Part shown: positions 19,401 to 26,830 of the stretch, piece after piece
How positions within the stretch are numbered: the stretch's first letter is position 1
Layout of the letters: the number at the start of each line of letters is the position of its first letter
Assembly (NCBI RefSeq): GCF_000455225.1
Contig: NZ_HF954558.1
Span: forward strand, 145,388 to 181,997
Direction of reading: 5' to 3'
Source of the DNA: Megasphaera massiliensis
GTDB lineage: Bacteria; Bacillota; Negativicutes; Veillonellales; Megasphaeraceae
DNA length: 36,610 nt
The notes under the pieces: generated by a model
The model's input: the letters and a program-made list of their open reading frames with translations, nothing else
What the model was told of the DNA's origin: nothing
Databases searched by the model: none
Translations under genes and position numbers: made by a program

Positions 19401-20359
19401 CGGCGGCGGTTTTCAGCTACCGTCTTACCGCTGGCATCAGTATAAGAAGCATTGCCTACGGATACGACACCATTGCTGGCCGAGAAGGCTTCGTTAGTCA
19501 AGTAGCCGGTCGTCGCTACGCCGGTCGTGTCTGCTAAGGAATTTTGACCTAAAGCAACGGAGTTGCCGGATGCAGCGGACGCACTTTTACCGATAGCGAC
19601 GGAATTGGCAGCCGTGGAAGCAACGTTCGCAGCGTTACCGATAGCGATAGCAGAATTACCGGCTGCAGCGGAGTTATAACCCAAAGCTGCAGAGTACGCA
19701 CCGGAAGCCGTAGCACCGTTACCATATGCAGAAGCACTGGAGCTGGTCGCTTTGGATTGGTAACCGACAGCTGTCGTATAGTAATTGGTTGCTTGCGCTT
19801 GATAACCGGAAGCAACGCCATAATTACCGGATGCGTTTGCCTGGTAGCCGGAAGCCAAGCTGTAATCAGCAGTTGCGGACGCAGATGCGCCAAGGGCGGT
19901 ACTGTATCTCGATGATGCTTCAGCGCTCGGTCCAATAGCTACACTACTAGCCCCGGATGATTTAGATCTATTACCAATGCTTATCGCCGAAGTGTTAGAT
20001 GCAGCGGCACTGCTACCGATAGCGACAGTATTGTTGCCGGACGCTGTAGTGTTGTAACCAAGTGCCGTGGAAGCTGAACCGGTTGCTTTCGCCGAGTTAC
20101 CGATAGCTGCAGCCATATATGTAGTAGCTTCAGAAGAAGTACCAACAGCCACGCCGGCGCCGGTACCTTCCGTATTAGCCGCTGCACTGGCCAAACCGGT
20201 TACGCCCATGGAAAGAGCCAGAACCGTAAGAACGGCAGCTAACGTCTGGGCGGGCTGAGATTTTATCGATACAGCCTTGCCGCTTCTCTTCGCTAATTCC
20301 GAGACGACGACATAGCTGTTTTTTACTTTACTCCAAATGACCTTATATTGTTTGTTCAT
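16478..20359 (-). CDS. Gene 3: intact trimeric autotransporter adhesin (1293 aa)
   Basis: An intact YadA/Hia-type adhesin. The start is the ATG at 20359, with AAGGGGA at 20368-20374. Residues 1-30 are the ESPR (MNKQYKVIWSKVKNSYVVVS); the signal peptide ends near 59 (ASA). A first head of 14-residue YadA repeats covers about 60-300 and is followed by a neck (RRRITNVAAGADDYDAVNVAQL near 320). A short coiled coil at about 343-373 is encoded by 21-bp tandem repeats. A second head covers about 390-690, with a helical insert at about 698-786. After the next neck come TAGTGANQVTVDG glycine-rich stalk repeats and ETKSLTASDKITVGSGDTTT stalk. The anchor (RVGAGAAALAALHPLDF to SYGGGENMVNAGVTWRIG) covers about 1165-1240, and the tail has only 2 heptads (shortest of the array) before MAAVAELTKNK. 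Own promoter and terminator; expected to be displayed as a trimer. Confidence 0.95.
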   Translation of the reverse strand: MNKQYKVIWSKVKNSYVVVSELAKRSGKAVSIKSQPAQTLAAVLTVLALSMGVTGLASAAANTEGTGAGVAVGTSSEATTYMAAAIGNSAKATGSASTALGYNTTASGNNTVAIGSSAAASNTSAISIGNRSKSSGASSVAIGPSAEASSRYSTALGASASATADYSLASGYQANASGNYGVASGYQAQATNYYTTAVGYQSKATSSSASAYGNGATASGAYSAALGYNSAAAGNSAIAIGNAANVASTAANSVAIGKSASAASGNSVALGQNSLADTTGVATTGYLTNEAFSASNGVVSVGNASYTDASGKTVAENRRRITNVAAGADDYDAVNVAQLKALESNVNSDISNVNSNISTINSNISTLNSSLSTLSDTVDANKISYVSVNSTLTGNKNNDGATGTNAVAIGGASKAAGNLATALGAYTTASGERAVALGNQATSTGSGSIAIGNRSSSSGATSIAIGSTSTAANGGVALGISSKATASSSMALGQNSSATEYLSMALGNFATASARNAIAMGYLAKANNTSSTAIGNRAETNGIYSLAFGDRAYVGAESSGDGTSSDVSVPNERKNTVSEERLINPLESDKYSFSMAMGTDAKAYGYQNTAIGGGAEAYDTNTLAVGFTARAKGHLSSAIGSQASTNGKYATALGFYSNASAESASALGDQTTANIAGGVALGSKSKTNVDSGVIGYDPSGTITSQADILGSNQATYTQLQSDIATAQSKVDSLSSDVVALQTAKNTATGDDLTSINSQITAKEEELATARTELASLQTQSNQLVSTWQSTGAAVSVGNSETGLTRQITNVAAGTLDTDAVNVAQLKALSTKLSDDVTAITLTSGKNITVGDDNKINLNDTFTVSSATDTTQQVKVDGTTSTITAGTDANAVMVNGGNATVTAGTGANQVTVDGSNGQVVIGDAANGGIVMGNQSVTTTNGSTESGQYITGLDNTTWDPNNYVADRAATEGQLAQIAGNISDINTSIGEINNAKRTFVSDTGEQISLGKDDTLNLKGGADTSSLTDGNIGVVNNEAGNGFDIKLSSKLSGLDSVETKSLTASDKITVGSGDTTTSITGDTVTTSSVVTGNTTINNSGLTIANSSDSSKSIAVTSDNVSMGGNQIHNVAAGTAATDAVNVSQLNNVVTNIGNGMGEMSNRINRLDDRVDRVGAGAAALAALHPLDFDPDSRWEVAAGVGNYRGASAVAVGAFYRPNNDTMFSIGSSYGGGENMVNAGVTWRIGEGSSNTYSSKKAMANEIDSLKSVVSQQNDKLEAQNQKIEELMAAVAELTKNK
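18000..18265 (-). other. Helical-hairpin insert in gene 3
   Basis: Between the GYDPSG and STWQSTGAAVSVG motifs lies a segment of about 88 residues rich in Ala, Gln, Leu, Glu and Lys with heptad-like spacing. It reads as two helices (TYTQLQSDIATAQSKVDSLS and INSQITAKEEELATARTELA) joined by a polar TGDD turn. Classic TAA heads have only a short linker here. Confidence 0.7.
19240..19330 (-). repeat. 21-bp tandem repeats in gene 3 (4.3 copies)
   Basis: Units 19240-19260, 19261-19281, 19282-19302 and 19303-19323 plus a 7-bp partial copy. They encode the heptads ISNVNSN, ISTINSN and ISTLNSS, a short coiled coil right after a neck. Change of copy number would lengthen or shorten the stalk by 7 residues without breaking the frame. 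Confidence 0.88.
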
Positions 20360-20464
20360 ATTTAGTTTCCCCTTATAAAAATAATTTAAATTTATATATT
20401 TCTTAATTGTTTATCTAATCGAATTTTCTAAATAGTTAAGAACTTGTATCCCTTAGTTTTCTTG

Positions 20465-20494
20465 ATTTTACACTAACTTGACAGAATTTGTCAA
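20465..20494 (-). promoter_or_regulatory. Sigma-A-type promoter of gene 3 with a palindrome at the -35 box
   Basis: TTGACA (20489-20494), 18 nt, TAAAAT (20465-20470) on the minus strand. The -35 box is one arm of a palindrome, TTGACA-GAATT-TGTCAA (20478-20494), which could bind a regulator. The gap 20360-20665 otherwise holds only a leader of about 100 nt, the ribosome site and the terminator of gene 4. Confidence 0.75.
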
Positions 20495-20591
20495 TAATCC
20501 ATTTCAGATAATTTATATCCAAAAACGAATTGTACATTGCAATACAGTTATAACTTGGGGATTTAGTCCATTAAGTTTTATTTATTTAACA

Positions 20592-20628
20592 AACAAAAAA
20601 CGAGGCTCCCCATAAGAGAGGAGCCTCG
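20592..20628 (-). terminator. Intrinsic terminator of gene 4
   Basis: Perfect 9-bp stem (CGAGGCTCC 20601-20609, GGAGCCTCG 20620-20628) followed on the minus strand by GTTTTTTGTTTG. About 40 nt after the stop of gene 4. Confidence 0.88.
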
Positions 20629-20665
20629 CTCGGCATATTTACACCATTGAAGATTTTCAGACGAC

Positions 20666-23600
20666 TTATTTCGTTAACGCTGCAACAGCCGCCATTAATT
20701 CTTCAATCTTTTTATTTTGCGCATTAAGTTGTTCACTTTGTGCTTCAAGTTTATCGTTCTGTTGGGATACAACCGATTCCAAATCCGTGATCTTTTGTGC
20801 CATAACTTTCTTGGACGGGTAGTTGATCGTTTCTCCATCGCCGATTCGGAAGGTTACGCCGGCGTTGATCATGTTTTCACCACCGCCGTAGGAGGAACCG
20901 ATGCTGACCAAGGTGTTGACATTGGGACGATAGAAGGCCCCGATGGCAACGGCGTTAGCGCCGCGGTAGTTACCGACTCCGGCCGAGATGTCCCATTTCG
21001 CTTCCGGGCTGAATTCCAGCGGATGGAGAGCTGCCAGGGCGGCGGCACCGGCACCGACGCGATCGACACGACGGTCGAGGTTGCCGATACGGTTGTTCAT
21101 TTCATTCATTCCCGTGCCGATGTTATTGAGGGCGCGGTCGAACTGGCCTTTGTTAATGGCGTCCGTCGATTCCGTAGCATCGCCGACATTTTGAATTCGA
21201 TTGCCGCCCATGCTGACGTTGTTGTTCTGGACGGTGATGTTCTTCGACGAATCTTCGTTTACAATCTTGAGACCGTCATTGTTGATGGTCGTGTTGCCCG
21301 TCGTAACCGATCCGGTATTGACCGTGTTGCCCTCGATGATCGTCTGATTGTCTCCGGTGCCGACGGTAATCTTATTGTTTACTTCAACATTGTTCACCTC
21401 AATACTGTTGAGGCCCTTGATGTCTTTCGACAACTTGATGTCAAAACCGCTGCCGTCGCTGTTATTTACGACGCCGATGTTGTTATCGGAGAGGTTGTTG
21501 CTGTCAGCGCCGCCTTTGAGCTTCATGGCATCCGTATTTTTACGGGTTACCTGATTATCCGCACCGCTGTCGCTTTCAAAGACGCGGCTGGAGGATTTAA
21601 CGGCCGTATCGATGTCACTGATCTGCTTGGAAATGCTGTCCGTTACATCTTTCAACTGACCTTCGGTTGCTGCACGGTTTTCAACGATACCCTGGTTTGC
21701 AGGATCCCATTTCGTGTTGTCGAGGCCGGTGAGGAACTGACCGTTCTGGGAATCCGTAGTGCCGTCAGCCTTCGTGCCGGTAACATTCGATTGGTTGCCC
21801 ATGACAATGCCGCCATTGGCTGCATCGCCAATCGTGACCTGACCGTTCGTGCCGTCAACGACGACTTTATTAGCACCGTCACCGGCCGTAACCGTTGCAG
21901 CGTCACCGTTGATGTTGACCTGTTTTGCTGCATCCGTATCGGAGCCCAAGGTGATGTTATTTTCCAAGGATACCTTTGTACCGGTGCCATCTGCATTTAC
22001 TTCAACGCTGATGTTCTTACCGGCAACTACCTTGTTGGCCGTCACATTGGAGTTAATGTTATCGTAAACGGATTTCAACTGATCTTCCGTCGCTGCCCGG
22101 CCGCTTACGTAACCGTTAGTAGCTGGGTCCCAAGTAAGGTTAGTTAAACCGGTAATGTAATTACCTGTTTCAGAGCCCTTATTTGTATTAGTTACAGTCT
22201 GGTTAGCGATGTAGATGCCTTCGCCTTCTTTAGCCCCACCTACACGTACGCTATTCAGGTCGTTCAAGTCTTTCGACAATTTAACCTGTAAGGTGTCATC
22301 AGCAGATTTTACAACGCCGATGTTGTCGTCGGTCAAGTTGTCGCTGGCAGCACCGCCGGTAATGTTGAGGGTGCCTTTATTTTTCGTCGTAACCTTAGCC
22401 GTAGCATCGTCACCGGCAAAGTTCAGAGCTACGTCACCGACTTGATTCGAAATATCGTCGGTTGTGGCAATTTTATCAACCGTGAAGTTTGTTCCGTCGT
22501 TACGGGTGATGGTTAAGGTATTATTTGCAAGGGAAGCACCGCTAATGTATTTATCCTGCAGGCCATTGACCGTGACCGTGTCGCCATTTTCCATGGTTAA
22601 GGTCATGGAGCCCGTACCGTTGTCAGCGTAGGTAGCAGCACCAGATTTAATCGTGCTGCCCTTGAGCTGCGATACATTGACAGCATCGGTATCAGCTTCA
22701 CCGGCTGCGACGTTGGTGATCTTCTGACCGCCGTTGCTTAAGCCTGCGGAGGACAATTTAACATTGTTATCGAAGGCAATACTGCCGTCAGCCATGGTGA
22801 GGTCTTTGGCCAACTTCACTTTCAAGGCATTATCGCCGTCTTTTACGACGCCGATGTTGTCTGCCGTCGTAAACTCAGTGGCCCCACCGGTAATGTTCAG
22901 TGTCTGGCCATTGCCGCGTGCAATCGTAGCGGAAGTGTCGTCGCCGGTGAAGTTCAAGGTTGTCTTACCGGCATCTTCTGCAGCAGCTGCAACCTGTTTA
23001 AGCTGAGCTACGTTTACGGCATCGGTGTCATTCGTACCGGCTGCTACGTTAGTAATCTGACGGGTTAAGCCGGTTGCACTGTCACCTACGGATACAGCAG
23101 CGCCCGTTGCCTGCCAAGTGGAAACTAACTTATTCATTTCAGTTTGGTCAGCATTTAAGGAATTTTGAGCCGCAGTCAATTCAGTTTGTTTGGCATCAAT
23201 CTGGTCTTGAAGGTCAAAATATTCATTAGACCATCTGCTATACTGACTTTGCTGCTGTTTCAAATCTGCAATGTCCGAAGTCAAGCTATTTACCGTATCG
23301 TTGCTCGTTGCGATAGAGGATTTAAGCGCATCATATTGTGTTTTGTTAAGTGCGCCAATGCTGTCCGTATCGGTAATTTCACCCAACGGATCATAACCGA
23401 TAGCCCCTTTATCTACCGTAGCCAGCGAGTTCGCACCGAGGGCTACGCCGCCGTCATAGGATACATTCGTATTTCGACCGACAGCTACTGCATTATTAAC
23501 CGTTGTCGTAGTACCTGCATCGGAAGAACCGATGATGACATTGTTATTAACGCCGGTCAAGGTACGGTTATCACCGATTACAACGGCCGTCTTAGTATCA

Positions 23601-26377
23601 CTTACCGTATTGTTGATACCGGTGATGGTTACATTGTCTACGTTAGTAGCTGTATTGTTATAGCCCGTAATAGAGTTATACTGAGCAATATCGGAGCTTG
23701 TACCGGTAACCGTGTTATTCACACCGATAATCGCCGTATTCTGGGTATAGTCGGCCGTGTTGCCGCCGCCGACAGCCAAGGTGGATCCACCGCCACCGGA
23801 GCTTTGAATCCCCTTACGTAATGCATCAGCCATTTCATCAACCGTTAACGTGCTGGTCAAGGTATCGATACCGCTAATGGATTGTACAGAGTTCGTAATT
23901 TTATTGCCGGCACCGTAAATGAGTGCACCGTTAGCATTTTCAGCAATGTTGGCTACACCGACAATGCTGTTCGCAATACCGCTGGAACCACTGTAACCGG
24001 CAGAGCGAATGCTGTTCAAGGAACCGACTACGTTGGCACCGAAGTTTTGAGAACCATAAAGAAGGCTGTTAAAACCGCCGGCACCGGTGAAGTTACCGGT
24101 CATTACGGAATAAGCACCGAGCATGCTGCCCAAGGCACCTTTATTGTAGGAGTTGGAGCCGATGGTCGTCATGCCTACCAAGTTGGCCTGGGACTGGTCG
24201 TTGATTTCAGAACCGCCCATGGTGTAGCCCTTCATGGTGTGAGACCCAATCTGTACACTACCTGTACGAGCATACGCATTCGCACCGATAGCGATACCAC
24301 CAGGAGATTTATCCGGATCAATTGGAAGATCGCTGCCGGATGCGTAGTTATCCGGTGTGAAGCTTAAGGCTTTATCCTGTTTACCGCTACCATTCAATAC
24401 AGTAGCACCTTTACCCATAGCAATACTTGTTAAGTTAAGGCCATTAGTAGTAACGAGTGCGTTTTCACCGATAGCAATACTGCCGGTACCGGTGTCTCTG
24501 TTACCGCCATTCCCCAGAACACGAGCATTGGTACCAACAGCAACGGAATTGTTTGTCTGAGCACTGGCCGCTATACCGGCAGCCAACGCATTCGTCCCGG
24601 TTGCACCGTTATTGTTATAGTTCCCTGCGGTTGTATCCGTAGAATTAACGCTGTAGAAGTGCGTTTTATTGGCATTTACCGTATTCGTCAAAGAGGTAAT
24701 ATCTGCCGAAGATGCGATACCATCGACGGTAACCGTGCCGCCGTCATTACGGGTGAGGGTCAAAGTATTGCCGCTCAAGGCTGCACTGGTGACGTAAGTG
24801 TTTTTAAGGCCGCTTACAGTAACGTTATTACCTGCCGAATCGGTCAAAACCAAAGTTCCGTCACCATCGGTATAGGAAACGGTACCGCTGGCCAAGGTCG
24901 TATTGGTATCGGTAGATTTAATGGTATAAGTAGTCCCATCAGCGTTTGTTACGGAATCAATGGTAACATTTTCACCGGGTGTTAAAGTTACTTTAGATGC
25001 TCTGAGCTGGGCGACGTTTACAGCATCCGTATCCTGCATACCGGCAGCAACGCCCGTAATCTGGCGAGTTGCCGTAGCTGCGCCGCCATCGGTCGGAACG
25101 CCGACAGAAACAGCGGCTAAGGTAGATTTCCAAGTTGCGGAATCAGTCGTGGAAGCCTCTTTCGTGTTCGGGTCATAGCCGGCAACCCCAGAGGCTACGC
25201 TGGCTACAGAACCGGAACCTAAAGCGACACCTCCGTCAACGGTTGCGTTAGCATTGCTGCCGATGGCAACTGCGTTACTAACGGTCGTTTCCGTAGCGGA
25301 ATCTGCGGTACCGATAACAACGGTATTGGCCAAGTCAGATACAGTTCTGTTCGTACCAACAACGATGGTGTTGTCTACATTGGTAGCCGTGTTGTTAAAG
25401 CCGGTTACGGAGTTGTACTGGCTGATGTTGCTGCTCGTACCTTTAACGGTATTGTTTACACCGATAATGGAAGTCTTCTGAGTGTAGTCAGCCGTATTGC
25501 CGCCGCCGATAGCGAGGGTTGCACCACCGCTTTGAGAGTTCTTAATGCTGGTCATCAAATTAGTCTGAAGCTCTTTTGCTGATGCACCACCGCTTGACGG
25601 TGCAGAGATAGACGTAATGGAGTTGGTAATTTCATTGCCGGCACCAAAAATTAAGGAGCCATTCGAATTGAATGTTCTGTTCGCTGTACCTACAACGCTA
25701 TTAGCGATGCCAGAATATCGACTTGAAGAAGTAGCAGACTCAATACTATTTAAAGAACCATTTATAACAGCACCAAAGTTTTGTCCTGCATAACCTGAAG
25801 TTAAAAAACCACCGTTATATCTACCGGAAATAATAGAGAATGCTCCATTAACCGTAGAGAATGCCCCTTGATTATAGCTATTCGCACCAACGGTAGTAGA
25901 ATAAATATTTACCCCTTTACTCTTTACATTATTATAGCTTGTACCTTCAACCGTTGTATCACCTAAAGCCCCTATGTATTTGTGATCACCAAGCATTACA
26001 CTACCACTACGTGCATAGGCATTTTGACCGATGGCAATGCCGGCTGCCCACTGGCTCTGATCAGTCTGGCCGAAAGAAAACAGGTTTTCCTGCGTACCGG
26101 CCATATTTTCAACATAGGAATTATTACCAATGGCAATGCTGCCTACTTGGTTAGCATAGTTACTAGTCCCTGCATTATCACCTAATTTAACGTCTACAGC
26201 TTGAACCGAGGCAATATTCGCAACAGACAACACGGCAAAAGCAGCTAAGACGGCTGCTGCCGAAACGTATTGACGCGAGCCACTCGACACGGGCTTGCTG
26301 TGGCTCTTGGCGATTTCAGAAACTACGACGTAGCAGTTCTTTACTTTGCTCCAAACGACTTTGTAAATTTTGTTCAT
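20666..26377 (-). CDS. Gene 4: intact giant trimeric autotransporter adhesin (about 1903 aa)
   Basis: Intact TAA of the same class as gene 1. I choose the ATG at 26377 (MNKIYKVVWSKVKNC): GGGGG at 26386-26390 is 8 nt away, whereas the in-frame ATG at 26383 and TTG at 26392 are too close to or overlap it. ESPR residues 1-30 (SHSKP type); signal peptide to about 60 (SVQA). Two large irregular beta-roll heads (about 60-420 and 600-990) carry IGQNAYARSGSVMLG, FGAGNEITNS, IGGGNTADYT, GVNNTVKGTSS and FNNTATNVDNT motifs; between them are a neck near 445 and a TRNDG stalk module. A helical insert lies at about 997-1086. Then follow a long stalk of necks, TRNDG and NIGVVK...KLAKDL modules, the anchor at about 1770-1850 (RVGAGAAALAALHPLEF to SYGGGENMINAGVTFRIG), and a tail with 3 heptads. 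Own promoter and terminator. Confidence 0.94.
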   Translation of the reverse strand: MNKIYKVVWSKVKNCYVVVSEIAKSHSKPVSSGSRQYVSAAAVLAAFAVLSVANIASVQAVDVKLGDNAGTSNYANQVGSIAIGNNSYVENMAGTQENLFSFGQTDQSQWAAGIAIGQNAYARSGSVMLGDHKYIGALGDTTVEGTSYNNVKSKGVNIYSTTVGANSYNQGAFSTVNGAFSIISGRYNGGFLTSGYAGQNFGAVINGSLNSIESATSSSRYSGIANSVVGTANRTFNSNGSLIFGAGNEITNSITSISAPSSGGASAKELQTNLMTSIKNSQSGGATLAIGGGNTADYTQKTSIIGVNNTVKGTSSNISQYNSVTGFNNTATNVDNTIVVGTNRTVSDLANTVVIGTADSATETTVSNAVAIGSNANATVDGGVALGSGSVASVASGVAGYDPNTKEASTTDSATWKSTLAAVSVGVPTDGGAATATRQITGVAAGMQDTDAVNVAQLRASKVTLTPGENVTIDSVTNADGTTYTIKSTDTNTTLASGTVSYTDGDGTLVLTDSAGNNVTVSGLKNTYVTSAALSGNTLTLTRNDGGTVTVDGIASSADITSLTNTVNANKTHFYSVNSTDTTAGNYNNNGATGTNALAAGIAASAQTNNSVAVGTNARVLGNGGNRDTGTGSIAIGENALVTTNGLNLTSIAMGKGATVLNGSGKQDKALSFTPDNYASGSDLPIDPDKSPGGIAIGANAYARTGSVQIGSHTMKGYTMGGSEINDQSQANLVGMTTIGSNSYNKGALGSMLGAYSVMTGNFTGAGGFNSLLYGSQNFGANVVGSLNSIRSAGYSGSSGIANSIVGVANIAENANGALIYGAGNKITNSVQSISGIDTLTSTLTVDEMADALRKGIQSSGGGGSTLAVGGGNTADYTQNTAIIGVNNTVTGTSSDIAQYNSITGYNNTATNVDNVTITGINNTVSDTKTAVVIGDNRTLTGVNNNVIIGSSDAGTTTTVNNAVAVGRNTNVSYDGGVALGANSLATVDKGAIGYDPLGEITDTDSIGALNKTQYDALKSSIATSNDTVNSLTSDIADLKQQQSQYSRWSNEYFDLQDQIDAKQTELTAAQNSLNADQTEMNKLVSTWQATGAAVSVGDSATGLTRQITNVAAGTNDTDAVNVAQLKQVAAAAEDAGKTTLNFTGDDTSATIARGNGQTLNITGGATEFTTADNIGVVKDGDNALKVKLAKDLTMADGSIAFDNNVKLSSAGLSNGGQKITNVAAGEADTDAVNVSQLKGSTIKSGAATYADNGTGSMTLTMENGDTVTVNGLQDKYISGASLANNTLTITRNDGTNFTVDKIATTDDISNQVGDVALNFAGDDATAKVTTKNKGTLNITGGAASDNLTDDNIGVVKSADDTLQVKLSKDLNDLNSVRVGGAKEGEGIYIANQTVTNTNKGSETGNYITGLTNLTWDPATNGYVSGRAATEDQLKSVYDNINSNVTANKVVAGKNISVEVNADGTGTKVSLENNITLGSDTDAAKQVNINGDAATVTAGDGANKVVVDGTNGQVTIGDAANGGIVMGNQSNVTGTKADGTTDSQNGQFLTGLDNTKWDPANQGIVENRAATEGQLKDVTDSISKQISDIDTAVKSSSRVFESDSGADNQVTRKNTDAMKLKGGADSNNLSDNNIGVVNNSDGSGFDIKLSKDIKGLNSIEVNNVEVNNKITVGTGDNQTIIEGNTVNTGSVTTGNTTINNDGLKIVNEDSSKNITVQNNNVSMGGNRIQNVGDATESTDAINKGQFDRALNNIGTGMNEMNNRIGNLDRRVDRVGAGAAALAALHPLEFSPEAKWDISAGVGNYRGANAVAIGAFYRPNVNTLVSIGSSYGGGENMINAGVTFRIGDGETINYPSKKVMAQKITDLESVVSQQNDKLEAQSEQLNAQNKKIEELMAAVAALTK
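23120..23385 (-). other. Helical-hairpin insert in gene 4
   Basis: About 88 residues between GYDPLG and STWQATGAAVSVG. Two predicted helices (YDALKSSIATSNDTVNSLTS and DLQDQIDAKQTELTAAQNSL) flank an aromatic turn (YSRWSNEYF). Same place and size as in genes 1, 2 and 3. Confidence 0.7.
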
Positions 26378-26379
26378 AT

Positions 26380-26481
26380 TCATTTCCCCCAATAGAATGG
26401 ATAATTAAACGACACAACGATAAGAAACAGACACAATATTACAACGGAAATCTGAAGACCTCTTTTAGTCTTTAACGGCAT
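26380..26481 (-). CDS. Possible 33-aa hydrophobic leader peptide before gene 4
   Basis: A small frame starts with ATG at 26481 and stops with TGA at 26380-26382, overlapping the ATG at 26383 as ATGA and ending 2 nt before the chosen gene 4 start. The product has a basic N-terminus (MPLKTKRG), a hydrophobic stretch (ISVVILCLFLIVVSF) and a short tail (NYPFYWGK). The ribosome site is weak (AAAGAA). The gene 1 leader resembles this one in sequence but does not keep the frame, which argues against coding. It may be a chance frame. Confidence 0.25.
   Translation of the reverse strand: MPLKTKRGLQISVVILCLFLIVVSFNYPFYWGK
26384..26390 (-). promoter_or_regulatory. Ribosome binding site of gene 4
   Basis: GGGGGAA on the minus strand, placed correctly for the ATG at 26377. 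It rules out the TTG at 26392, which overlaps it. Confidence 0.75.
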
Positions 26482-26627
26482 TTCTTTATTTTGACACATC
26501 ATTCAACAAATAGGCCGCCCTATCGCATATCCCCTCCACAGCCTGTTTTTACCGCAGCATTACCTCAATTTGACAAATGTACTCCAGTTAAAACAAGTCA
26601 TTATCAATCTAGACTTTTATGGTCATA
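26391..26627 (-). other. Long 5' leader of gene 4
   Basis: About 245 nt lie between the -10 box and the start of gene 4. Apart from the doubtful 33-aa frame there are only two tiny start-stop pairs (M-L-R and M-R) with good ribosome sites. No known riboswitch fold was recognised. Confidence 0.4.
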
Positions 26628-26656
26628 ATTTTATAGATTGCTTTAAATTTTGTCAA
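26628..26656 (-). promoter_or_regulatory. Sigma-A-type promoter of gene 4
   Basis: TTGACA (26651-26656), 17 nt, TAAAAT (26628-26633) on the minus strand, with an overlapping TATAAA. Confidence 0.75.
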
Positions 26657-26763
26657 TAAAACAAATACTAATTTTCTATTACAAATCGATATTGACTATT
26701 TCATATTTTTTATAATTTAAATTTTCTTTACACATGTCTCTATTCAACGCTAAAATTTGCCAC

Positions 26764-26797
26764 ACAAAAAGGCCCTCTGAAAAGAGGACCCTTTTGT
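26764..26797 (-). terminator. Intrinsic terminator of gene 5
   Basis: Minus-strand hairpin CAAAAGGGTCCTCT, loop TTTC, AGAGGGCCTTTT, then TGTGTGG. The stem pairs well with wobbles or one bulge and its distal T-rich arm can serve as the U-tract. About 35 nt after the gene 5 stop. Confidence 0.7.
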
Positions 26798-26830
26798 TAC
26801 CACGTCGATGTTACACGACATTCAATTATT

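Noticed and set aside
20717-22147. 476-codon open frame on the plus strand opposite the 3' end of gene 4
   Set aside because: It is the antisense of the conserved stalk and anchor code. Similar shorter frames lie opposite the same part of genes 2, 3, 5, 6 and 7, as expected from shared sense sequence. No ribosome site or promoter was seen.
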